Below, one piece after another: positions 9,101-16,851 of a stretch of DNA of 21,128 nucleotides (position 1 is its first letter; each line of letters opens with the position of its first letter). The notes under the pieces were generated by a model that did not search any database, was not told the origin of the DNA, and saw only the letters and a list, made by a program, of their open reading frames with translations. A program made the translations under genes and the position numbers. Source of the stretch: a virus; the IMG/VR virus record IMGVR_UViG_3300020472_000202, positions 1 to 21,128 of that record; one strand, given 5' to 3'.

Positions 9101-12100
9101 GTAACAAATGGTGTGTTATTAGTACGAGTATCATCAACTGGGTTCTTAATAACCTCAATCAATCTTGGTGTAGTATAGAAGTTTACATCTACGTTATCAA
9201 TGAATGCATAGAATCTTGTGTTAGGCTTAAGACGTTGGATCTTAAACGCAATGTTTCTTGAACGAATGAATGGAACTACTGTTCTTTCAATCGTCTTATC
9301 TCCTAATGACTGACGGTCAACACGTGGAGTAATGATAGTTCTAATACCTGATCTTGTCTGTGATCTAGTAGTATTAGTTGTGGTTGTAGTGATCCTTCTA
9401 ATATATGGCCAAGAACCTCTTCTCATAGTCTGAGTATTGGTTCTACTGGAGTTAGAAGTCCAGTTAGTTCTCCAAGAGTTCCATTGAGTTGGAACAAAAC
9501 CTGTGTTAGTGTCTCCACCAAATCTCTGAACCTGTGCAGTGAAATCACCTTCTAGGTTTACAACTTTGTCTGGAGCACGACGTGTATCTACCCAGTCATC
9601 AGAAGATGGGAATAAATCAAGTCTACCAATATAAGCAAACACGTTAAATGGGTTTACATTCTCAACACGTGATGCATATGGTTGGACAATAAATGTCTGT
9701 TCATCATAAGGAAGAGTCAAAGTACCAACACTATGATGCTGAACTCCACTAGATCCACTAGCACTATATTCTAGTGCTACGTTAGTAGTATAGTGAGAAG
9801 CACGTAATTTACCTTCTGCAAAAGATACAGCACAAGCAAAGTCTTCGTGAGTTGTTGCTGCTGAATCAAATGAACTGAAGTCATCTACAAGGAAACCATT
9901 CTTAAACTTATCAAATCCATCACTATCTTTAACAGATAGAGATGCAGTTTCTAATTCAAGTAGGTTCAATGCAGTGTAGTACTCAAGATTATCAACACGT
10001 CTTTCAATTAGACCGATGTCACGCATCGTGAAACGACGGTTGTTCTCTCTAACAATGTGTACTCCTTCTGGACCATAACCATAAGGTTCGTGATACAGAG
10101 TAGCAAGTAACATTGCATTATCAATATTTGCAGGTATGTCATCAGACTCACCTGGAACACCCCTAACGATCTTGAATTGTTGCTGATCAGTTAAGAATAG
10201 TTTGTCAATTCTGCTGACATAATAGTCATAGTCACAACGGAAGTCAGACTCTGGCTTAGGAATGTCAATAATAGTAGCGTTATTTGATACACCACCAGAG
10301 GAGAATCCTCTATCTTTGAAGTCAAGTGATGCACAGTTAACATAGTATGGTGATCCAACAGTACCTGAACCTGATAATACAGGAGTTACAGCAGGTCTAA
10401 AGTCAAGAACATCTCTGAGTTCTCTAGTCTCACCATTAAATTGAATACTTGGGATGTTGGAATAATCGATACCAACATAGGACTGTGATGCAAAGTAGTC
10501 ACCCGTTGCTTCGTGGGTGAATCTGTTGAACACAATCATTAACTTACGAAGAGGTGCACTAGCAGAACTGTATCTGATTAGTTTACCAATATCATAATAG
10601 TGACCTAACTGGTTAGGATCAAGGTAGAAGTTGTCAGTAATGTTACGTGAACCATTGTTAATAGATCCATCAGCATCATTAACTAGACCAGTAAGAACAT
10701 TACCAGCAGCATCGAAACCACTAATAGTCTCACCTAATGTAAAGAAATTATCATTCTCATAAACAAAGTGGCAAACATATGAAACAGAGTTAAAGTTTAC
10801 AACTCTTGCTTTTGCCTTAGATGTTGCACCTTCTATCACAGTACCTTTCTGGAAGATGGTGGCATCCTGCATCGTTAGATGAGGAATAACAGCAGCATTA
10901 TCATCATTAGATTCGTAGACAGCGTGAACACGGTAGACATCTGTAGCTCCTAGAGAGATCTCTTCGTCTTCAATACGTGTACCATATAATGAACCATAGG
11001 TTAAACCATACTTGATGTTGTCAGAAGAGTTAGCAGTACGCTCAACCTTCATAACTTCCATCTCAGTAGCATTCTTCAGTTTCTTCTCTGCTTGGTTCTT
11101 AGATACTGAGGTAATCAATCTGGCAGATGTAATACCAGTAAGACCTGTTACAGTCAAAGATGTTCTAGGTGTACCAGTTGTATTGAATGTATGTACTGAT
11201 TCAATATCAATAACTGTTCCTGCTGTAGGAGCAAGAGATACTAATTGATAATGATCTTTATCATATGCAAGGAACTGTTCGTCTGCTGGTAATGAGATCG
11301 TAAAGTCATTAGCACCAGTAACAGTTATATCATCAAATGTACGTGCAACGATTGCTGATTCATCAGCGATTGATTTGATAGATGCTTTAGGCATCTCAAT
11401 CATAAGGTCAGCAACGTCATTGTCATAGATTTGAGGTCTACGACGAACTATAAATCCATAATCAGCAGCACTAATAGCGTTACCACTATATCCAGCAGAT
11501 GTAGCACTAGTGATCTGGTTATCAATATTAGTAGAAACAATACTGATGAGATCAATTTGCTGCTCATCAGAACCATTAACGGTTAAAACATCACCTGGTC
11601 TTATGTCCAATGTGAAGTTTGACTGTGTACCAGTTAGGGTACCAGTAGCACCACTAGAACTAACGTTAAAGTTAGTACCAGCAATAACTGTTTCTTGATC
11701 TAATAAGAAGTCTCCAGCAAAGATGATAGCGTTTGTATCAGGGTCTTTACCAGTTATACCCTTAGCATCAGTGATTTCGTACTTATAGTAATCACTAAGA
11801 GTACCAATTTCTACACCATCACGCTCAATAACTTCACCGTCTCGGAAAGTACCATAGACTTGGTATACCTTAATTAGATCTACACCGTTATAATCGGCTT
11901 CTACAAATGCTTTTGCTTTAGAACTACGTCCTCTAATAACGTGTCCCTGTGCAAGAGTCACAGAACCACTCATCTTCATCAGAGTTAGTGGTTGTAAGTC
12001 AAACACATATGCTTTAAATACAGTCGCTTGAGCATTAACAGTAGTACCATTATGGAACTCAAATGCTGCAACACGACCATAACCAATGATATTACCTGAA

Positions 12101-13398
12101 GCGGTTAAGTTATAGTTTGGTTTGATATCACGAAACTCAACAACTTGATAGTTCTCTGTGATATTATTACCATTAACAATAGGTGAACCCTTCACATTAT
12201 TCATCAGCATAAAGTTGCCGAGTTCAAATGGGATAATAGAGTTCTGTAATGCAACAGTTGTCCTTGATTTCTCTAGGTCAACGTAAGTAGGAACAAGAGT
12301 TTCTGATTCATATCCTCTTACATATGCCTTACCTGGACCTATCTCAACTGAGAAGTGGGCAGTAGAAGACGATATACCGCCAGGAGATGTCCTACCAGGT
12401 AAATACACCCCACCATTGATTCCGTCGTTCCTATGCTCTCTGACACGTACGTCAAAGTCTCTTACAGTATAGTCACCAGACTCATCAAATGTTCTACGAG
12501 CAAGTTCCCTTGCCATCTCATTATATGCAGTTCTCTCTACAAATGTTTCAATGTTAGAATTATTGATTCTTAATAGTTCAATAAAGTTCTTATCTGTATC
12601 ATCGTCAATAACTTTCTTAACAAGACTAGTTCTGATTCTAAATCTATGTCCACCTGGAGCAGAGTAGTTAGAAGTACCAGTTGCATTGTCATTTAGACCA
12701 GGGTCATCTTCTGGAGTTACAATAGACTCAAAGATTTCTAGACCAACCCTATAAGATGGTGAGTTTGTATACTGATCAAGTATGATTGTTTGATCAACAA
12801 CATCAACAAAATAACCACGAATGAAATAAACACCGTTAGTAATAGATGCAGTTGAACCTACAGCAGTAGAATTAGTAGGAAGTAACTGTGCAAATGGAGT
12901 TCCTATCTCAATCAAAGAACTACCATAAGTTATTTCAGACTCACATATTAACTGTTCATTATCTACAAAGCTTCCTTGGTTAGAATCTGTACCACCAGAA
13001 GTCAAATACTTAACATATAATGTAATATAACCACGCTCAGAAGTATTAGCAGGGATGGAGAATAGGATCTTTGCCTTAACACCAGTAGTCAAACCACTGA
13101 TAATCTTTCCATCTAACTGTTCTCTATATTGCTCAACGTCTGCACCTAAGAATGAACCCTGAAGTATAACTGCTTTAGCGTCTAGGTCATAACCAATCTG
13201 ACCTGGGATGACCATAGAGCCATCCTTAAACATATGCGAACCAAACGATTCAACCTGATTCTGCATCAGGGATTGCATCGTGGTAAGTTCTCTAGCCTGA
13301 ATAGGATATCCAGGACGGAACAGCACTCTGTAGAAGTTATTCGCCTTATCGAAGTCGTCGAAATATGGCGATATATTCAGATTGGTATTCTGTGGCAT
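6187..13398 (-). CDS. Giant virion/baseplate-associated protein, DUF4815-like, 2403 aa
   Basis: The ATG at 13396-13398 lies 4 bases after the gp8-like gene. The N-terminus (NISPYFDDFDKANNFYRVLF, then PIQARELTTMQSLMQNQVE and GSMVIPG) fits the DUF4815 pattern of large structural proteins in marine T4-like phages. The middle has repeated barrel-like TSKAKAxV and GQTSGxRxxV segments. A Thr/Arg/Asn-rich stretch (~1307-1353) precedes an LKPNTRFYAFID motif (~1390) seen in many phage baseplate proteins. Around 1613-1720, WYDPLAQSFLVE, FFNTKDQRIPVSIQVRE and REYCLVVLSDSNEYKLW form a jelly-roll-like module. Near 7600-7800 there are VTGTFxVxDxxT repeats. There are no membrane segments. A peripheral baseplate or fibre-connector role is inferred from its position after gp8; T4 has no obvious counterpart of this length, and I cannot equate it with gp7, gp9 or gp10. 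Confidence 0.9.
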   Translation of the reverse strand: MPQNTNLNISPYFDDFDKANNFYRVLFRPGYPIQARELTTMQSLMQNQVESFGSHMFKDGSMVIPGQIGYDLDAKAVILQGSFLGADVEQYREQLDGKIISGLTTGVKAKILFSIPANTSERGYITLYVKYLTSGGTDSNQGSFVDNEQLICESEITYGSSLIEIGTPFAQLLPTNSTAVGSTASITNGVYFIRGYFVDVVDQTIILDQYTNSPSYRVGLEIFESIVTPEDDPGLNDNATGTSNYSAPGGHRFRIRTSLVKKVIDDDTDKNFIELLRINNSNIETFVERTAYNEMARELARRTFDESGDYTVRDFDVRVREHRNDGINGGVYLPGRTSPGGISSSTAHFSVEIGPGKAYVRGYESETLVPTYVDLEKSRTTVALQNSIIPFELGNFMLMNNVKGSPIVNGNNITENYQVVEFRDIKPNYNLTASGNIIGYGRVAAFEFHNGTTVNAQATVFKAYVFDLQPLTLMKMSGSVTLAQGHVIRGRSSKAKAFVEADYNGVDLIKVYQVYGTFRDGEVIERDGVEIGTLSDYYKYEITDAKGITGKDPDTNAIIFAGDFLLDQETVIAGTNFNVSSSGATGTLTGTQSNFTLDIRPGDVLTVNGSDEQQIDLISIVSTNIDNQITSATSAGYSGNAISAADYGFIVRRRPQIYDNDVADLMIEMPKASIKSIADESAIVARTFDDITVTGANDFTISLPADEQFLAYDKDHYQLVSLAPTAGTVIDIESVHTFNTTGTPRTSLTVTGLTGITSARLITSVSKNQAEKKLKNATEMEVMKVERTANSSDNIKYGLTYGSLYGTRIEDEEISLGATDVYRVHAVYESNDDNAAVIPHLTMQDATIFQKGTVIEGATSKAKARVVNFNSVSYVCHFVYENDNFFTLGETISGFDAAGNVLTGLVNDADGSINNGSRNITDNFYLDPNQLGHYYDIGKLIRYSSASAPLRKLMIVFNRFTHEATGDYFASQSYVGIDYSNIPSIQFNGETRELRDVLDFRPAVTPVLSGSGTVGSPYYVNCASLDFKDRGFSSGGVSNNATIIDIPKPESDFRCDYDYYVSRIDKLFLTDQQQFKIVRGVPGESDDIPANIDNAMLLATLYHEPYGYGPEGVHIVRENNRRFTMRDIGLIERRVDNLEYYTALNLLELETASLSVKDSDGFDKFKNGFLVDDFSSFDSAATTHEDFACAVSFAEGKLRASHYTTNVALEYSASGSSGVQHHSVGTLTLPYDEQTFIVQPYASRVENVNPFNVFAYIGRLDLFPSSDDWVDTRRAPDKVVNLEGDFTAQVQRFGGDTNTGFVPTQWNSWRTNWTSNSSRTNTQTMRRGSWPYIRRITTTTTNTTRSQTRSGIRTIITPRVDRQSLGDKTIERTVVPFIRSRNIAFKIQRLKPNTRFYAFIDNVDVNFYTTPRLIEVIKNPVDDTRTNNTPFVTGETVIGQTSGCRLKLVTPETGFDDGLSPYDQSELPTSYASTTPLLNIDTQTMSETVAGAFYGNPLETEILVGQTSGARAVVKTKRLIANTNGDMEGIMWIPNPGVSTNPRFATGTRVVRLTTSDTDSRIPGQVDSAASANYVASGVIETKQQTILAVRNADIVRDTVVSDRIVNDQSTATRDTGWYDPLAQSFLVESKGGAFLTSAELFFNTKDQRIPVSIQVREMANGYPTTKVLAFSDVTLLPSQINLSENGTVSTKFSFPSPIYVTENREYCLVVLSDSNEYKLWISRMGEDDVTNDRTISEQPYAGVLFKSQNASTWTADQYEDLKFNLYKAEFAKSTTGTAVFNNSELARGNGGIAELRSNPIKTLKPQIKIILSDHIANFTIGAELQQTDTSPVPSAIIRQVVQGVQGSSNAYIIVDDVNGTFREGVQSGANWIYRLVSSRSLGDLTLTGVTGTFNVDDTLTNGTGATAMVTGWVSGTGVVSVKSVTGTFAVGDAITQDTDGSTTGSGTIASGGVALTGDDINDYPAAPISYFNQATEITVMHANHCMHDKGNNVKLEGVISEVAATIIDSAYHTNGLTASDGVSGTFSLHINDASAFHTTINGAAVGTSNPGYIIIRDPEVGQRHFEIIEYSAISADGKIITLPSGSRGKAGTSALVHSSLSIVECYNLDGIPLVEINKLHTAIGSPTLDSYKVAVTSVSTNGITNGGSNITATQNVQFEQFFPQLQMNVFPETDIIPRLNAVSATSITDGNNIDEASFINDGVYLDCIANEDNYLTFPKLVCSKVNEDAKLSGSKSLTMQLLISSENHNISPVIDTDRCSLITTSNRINNLTTSVSNAEKNTGDLNDAVYITKVVNLLQPANTLKVMFEAWRHPDTEIYVMYRIQPVGTSLAFSEIGYTYFNGNGIEDKTVQKTEAYLLRDLEYTYNGAEFNVAQVKVIMTSKNQSYVPEIKNLRVMALSDL

Positions 13399-13402
13399 TG
13401 TT

Positions 13403-14938
13403 TTAGAACTCTACTACGATCTTAATGTCCTCAATTTGGTCGCCAGCACGGGAGATTGCTCTCCTATTGTCTATGTAGATGACTTTTCCAGAGTCCTTCT
13501 TCACTTCTGGTTTGGCGTACCCAGATGTAAATGACATACCAAGATCATATTCAGTGTTGTTTATAACACGTGTTGCTTCACCAGGAATAATTGGGAAGTT
13601 AATGTCTGGGTCGGCAGAGGTACCTGATCCAGATCCAACAACAGTATTACCTCCATCAAAGACAGTCTTATTACCAGAGATCTCAGGGAAGATACCATCA
13701 ACTCTGTTCTGGTAGTATTTCAGAACTTTAGTTGTAGTATTCCAAGAAACAACTCGTCCTCTAGCAGTCACCTGTTGACCACCAATAGTACGAGTCTGTG
13801 TAATAATTTCGTCAGTGTTAAATGAACCTGTAAAATCTGGAGAGAAAATTACAGCGTTAGTAGCAGACAAGGTAATTGCGTCTGCCAATTCTTCGGTACC
13901 GTACTTGCTTGGATTAAGTGTTAATCCAATACGACGATAATCGTTATCAGTTGGGAAGTCACCTGATCCTTCATCGTAGGTGAACTTGGTGTTAATCATT
14001 ACACGAAAACCACCCAGTTCGATGGCTGGGTCTGATCCGTGTCCTCCCTTCGGTGCGATGATGACATCGATAGCACCACCGCTACCAGTACCAGCACCAA
14101 TACCGTTAATTTCATCAATAATTACCTTACCAAATGAGTAGTTAGAACCACCAGAGGTTACAGTAGCACTAACAATGCGACCGCCGTCCACAACGACACT
14201 AATCCTACCGCCCGTGCCATCTCCCTTGATCGGGATATTTTCGTATGTACCATTGTTGTAACCAGAACCAGATGATTGTATAACCACTGTATCTATCTCA
14301 CCACCAACGGCATCAGATTGTACAGCAGTGTCTTGTAGTACAGGCATATAATCGCCTGAGAAGAACTTCAGTACCTGACCGACGGGAATAGTAAACATAT
14401 ACTTCCAACGATAACCGTCGGCGGTAGTAATAATAGAAGTACTAGTTCCAGTAGGTTCAACTGTTGAAGGCTTTCCGTTAGGGTCGGAAGGTGAGGTACC
14501 ATTGTAAATACACTTGTAAGCTTGATATGAAGAGTTAACGACATAGAAATCAGCGTCATATAGTTTCGTAGCACCAGAAGATGCAGTCTTACTTGACGAA
14601 TAGTCGTGACGATACATATCGTACACATAACCTAAACCACCAGTGGTTTGTTCTGGGGGTATCCAGTCAATACGACGTATAACCTGAACAGCGTCGTTCG
14701 CTAGAACACGCTTCATCGAGATCATATCATCATATGAGTCGGAAAATTCTTGAAAAGAATCAACAGGAGTAGGTGGATTGTTCTCGTTATCCCACTCTTG
14801 AGGTCTTCCTATAAAAACATACAGACGATCACGATTCGCACCAGCAGCTATATCGCTCTGGTTCTTATCGGGACCTTCAAGCGATTTGATGAATTTTTCT
14901 GCGGTAAAAATCCTAAATTGATCGGTAAGTAATGCCAT
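13403..14938 (-). CDS. 8: Baseplate wedge protein gp8-like, 511 aa
   Basis: This is the best-recognised gene here. As I recall T4 gp8, segments match in order: the N-terminal LEGPDKN, IGRPQEW and PPTPVDS (residues 20-61); VIRRIDW (86-92; VIPRRDW in T4); ADGYRWKYMFTIP (173-185); RRIGLTLNP (335-343); and the C-terminal GKVIYIDNRRAI, DQIEDIKIVVEF (T4 GEMIYMENRPPI, DQTEEINILFTF). In T4, gp8 is a dimer in the wedge that bridges gp7, gp10 and gp6. The protein is longer than the ~334 aa of T4 gp8. Much of the excess lies at ~212-310, where GSGYNNGTYENIPI and GSNYSFGKVII repeats occur, and at ~350-475. The start follows a late promoter and a GAGGAAGG sequence. Expected location is the virion baseplate. 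Confidence 0.88.
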   Translation of the reverse strand: MALLTDQFRIFTAEKFIKSLEGPDKNQSDIAAGANRDRLYVFIGRPQEWDNENNPPTPVDSFQEFSDSYDDMISMKRVLANDAVQVIRRIDWIPPEQTTGGLGYVYDMYRHDYSSSKTASSGATKLYDADFYVVNSSYQAYKCIYNGTSPSDPNGKPSTVEPTGTSTSIITTADGYRWKYMFTIPVGQVLKFFSGDYMPVLQDTAVQSDAVGGEIDTVVIQSSGSGYNNGTYENIPIKGDGTGGRISVVVDGGRIVSATVTSGGSNYSFGKVIIDEINGIGAGTGSGGAIDVIIAPKGGHGSDPAIELGGFRVMINTKFTYDEGSGDFPTDNDYRRIGLTLNPSKYGTEELADAITLSATNAVIFSPDFTGSFNTDEIITQTRTIGGQQVTARGRVVSWNTTTKVLKYYQNRVDGIFPEISGNKTVFDGGNTVVGSGSGTSADPDINFPIIPGEATRVINNTEYDLGMSFTSGYAKPEVKKDSGKVIYIDNRRAISRAGDQIEDIKIVVEF

Positions 14939-14950
14939 TGGCTGCTTGTG

Positions 14951-14958
14951 CCTTCCTC
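14951..14958 (-). promoter_or_regulatory. Shine-Dalgarno-like sequence of the gp8-like gene
   Basis: GAGGAAGG on the minus strand, 12 bases before the ATG at 14936-14938. It is immediately downstream of the late promoter element. A transcript starting about 6 bases after TATAAATA would begin near 14954 and carry only part of this sequence, so full use would need read-through from upstream. Confidence 0.55.
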
Positions 14959-14959
14959 T

Positions 14960-14967
14960 TATTTATA
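14960..14967 (-). promoter_or_regulatory. T4-type late promoter for the gp8-like gene
   Basis: A perfect TATAAATA on the minus strand within the 35-base gap between the 624-aa gene and the gp8-like gene, 21 bases before the gp8 ATG. It probably drives gp8, the 2403-aa gene and the two small genes up to the terminator at 5731-5757. Confidence 0.85.
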
Positions 14968-14973
14968 CTGGGT

Positions 14974-16848
14974 TTAATCAGGCTCGTTTCTAACTGCTGA
15001 AGGATACTCAATTCTTAGAGTAGTTCCTATAGCACCAGTTCCCGCACCAGTGATTAATTCATTATTATTCCAGAGAGCGTTGCCGTTATTTTCAACAATA
15101 GACTTCACTCTTAATGTTTTAGTTTCAGAGTCCCAAGATTCAACTGTTCCAGTTATACCTGTGATAGAACCTGTTACAGTTTCATCAACGTTATAGTACT
15201 GAGCAGCACCTGGATCGAGACTACGGAAGATAAAATCAACTTTTGCATAATGCAGATCTCCATCACCAAGTGATCCAGCAACGGATACTGTGGGTGAAAG
15301 AGAAGGTTTTGAACCATCGGTCATTTGGTCACCAACTGCAAACAGAGTCGTGTTAGTACCACCAAGGGTTTCTTCAATACCATATAGTGATACTGCTATA
15401 CCACCATCTAGATTTATCTCACCTTCAAAATCTGTACCTGTGTTTATGATGTCAGGTATACCATCTCCAGCACCATCCAGTTCAGCAATATCTTCAAATG
15501 CTTTATCTGGAATCTCATTAAGTGGTACTGTTAAAGTTACAATATTGTTTCCAGCTGAATCAACAAGGTTGTGTGGAACAACACCAGTAGCAGATGCAGA
15601 TGCAACACCACCAGTAAAGTCAATAACCTGTGATTTAACTTGTGAACTACCACCATCAATGAATGCTAGTTCATCAACTTCAAATACTAGATACAACGAA
15701 CGAGTAGCTGGAATCCAGTCATAGACACGAGCAATTTTATTGCTAGAACTTTCATTGGTTCTAGTAACTCTGTCTCCTACATTAAAGTTATATCCTGAGA
15801 TACCACCTTGGTCTGCAAGACCATCCAGTACTACCTTCTGATCATATCTAAAATTAAGTGCACGGTCACAACCAGTAAAGGATGTGAGTGTCTTACCTGT
15901 ATAACGAATAACCTCCCTACCGACTAGGATCTTACCTGAGCCTGGATAAGGAGATGTTGTCTGTACATATACAGTCTGATCATTCTCATCAAGATCTTGA
16001 AGAAGACCTGTTATATCATAGATTGTTGAGTTGAAAGACTGTCTATTTCTAGACTCTTTTGTGAGATCAGTGTTTCTAGTGAATAGAACTTGAGGATCAC
16101 TGGAGTAACCACCACCAGGATTGGTGATGTCTATATGAGTAATAGCACCAAGATTAACTGTTGCTACTGCTTTACCACCAGATCCACCACCACCATTCAA
16201 TAGAATGATAGGTGGAGTTTCATAGAATTCACCCTGATTTGATACGTCAACAGATTTAACGATACCAAATTCGTCAACCTCAGTAACACCAGTAGCACCT
16301 TGACCGCCACCACCAGCAATAATGATATTGACATCACCTATCTCATAATTAGAACCAGCTTGTTCTAATGACAAACCAGTTACCAAACCTGTTACAGGAC
16401 GTAGTTCAGCACCAGATCCACCACCACCCTTTATCTCAGCAGTAGTAGGATCAGAGTAGTACTCGTCTCCGTTAGATAATACTTGAATATATTGTAACGA
16501 ACCAGCAGGTGCAATAATATTACCTTGGGAATCTAATTGATCTTCTTCCCATAGTATTGCTTTTGCCTTAGCACCTACTCCATTACCAGTTGTGGTTATA
16601 TCAATTCTAAAAGGATCATATCCTTCACCAGGATCAAGAACCTTGACAGCAGCAATCTGCCCGTGTTCAATGATCGGTTCGAGAACAGCGTCCCGAATCG
16701 GCGTACCACAGTTGGATATCTTTAGTTCAGGTGGATCAGAGCTGTTATAGCCAACACCACCATCCACCACATAAACGTCTCGAACGCCAAAAATAGAGTT
16801 AAAGAGTGGTTCAATTTTCGCTCCTGATCCTGGGACTGTTCTGGTCAT
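14974..16848 (-). CDS. Virion structural protein with GxGY repeats, 624 aa
   Basis: The ATG at 16846-16848 is 3 bases after the preceding stop. Residues ~20-255 hold about six repeats of a form like VxxxGxGYxxxPxIxxxxxGGxGAxA: GGVGYNSSDPP (30-40), DPGEGYDPF (72-80), SNGDEYYSDP (125-134), QAGSNYEIG (163-171), NQGEFYETPP (204-213) and NPGGGYSSDP (243-252). Glycine runs separate them. This beta-rich repeat is widespread in marine T4-like phage baseplate and fibre proteins. Residues ~260-350 form a different region (GSGKILVGREVIRYTGK, then TSFTGCDRALNFRYDQ). The C-terminal half has VGDRVTR- and FAVGDQMTDG-like segments and an NVDETVTGSITGITG region resembling small barrel repeats. Its position just before gp8 suggests a baseplate part. 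I cannot match it to T4 gp7. Function is otherwise unassigned. Confidence 0.85.
   Translation of the reverse strand: MTRTVPGSGAKIEPLFNSIFGVRDVYVVDGGVGYNSSDPPELKISNCGTPIRDAVLEPIIEHGQIAAVKVLDPGEGYDPFRIDITTTGNGVGAKAKAILWEEDQLDSQGNIIAPAGSLQYIQVLSNGDEYYSDPTTAEIKGGGGSGAELRPVTGLVTGLSLEQAGSNYEIGDVNIIIAGGGGQGATGVTEVDEFGIVKSVDVSNQGEFYETPPIILLNGGGGSGGKAVATVNLGAITHIDITNPGGGYSSDPQVLFTRNTDLTKESRNRQSFNSTIYDITGLLQDLDENDQTVYVQTTSPYPGSGKILVGREVIRYTGKTLTSFTGCDRALNFRYDQKVVLDGLADQGGISGYNFNVGDRVTRTNESSSNKIARVYDWIPATRSLYLVFEVDELAFIDGGSSQVKSQVIDFTGGVASASATGVVPHNLVDSAGNNIVTLTVPLNEIPDKAFEDIAELDGAGDGIPDIINTGTDFEGEINLDGGIAVSLYGIEETLGGTNTTLFAVGDQMTDGSKPSLSPTVSVAGSLGDGDLHYAKVDFIFRSLDPGAAQYYNVDETVTGSITGITGTVESWDSETKTLRVKSIVENNGNALWNNNELITGAGTGAIGTTLRIEYPSAVRNEPD
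16080..16780 (-). repeat. Array of ~6 GxGY protein repeats (~40 residues each)
   Basis: Degenerate repeats in the N-terminal 255 residues of the 624-aa protein, with Gly-Gly-Gly-Gly runs between units. Single or paired units of the same kind occur in the partial gene at ~20727-20882 and in the gp8-like protein at ~14010-14305. Confidence 0.75.
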
Positions 16849-16851
16849 TTA

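Noticed and set aside
15290-15724. Plus-strand frame starting MGEREGFEPS, the type of peptide often produced by reading antisense to a tRNA T-arm
   Set aside because: No cloverleaf can be drawn here. The minus strand is a continuous structural gene (TDGSKPSLSPTVS), so the resemblance is chance.
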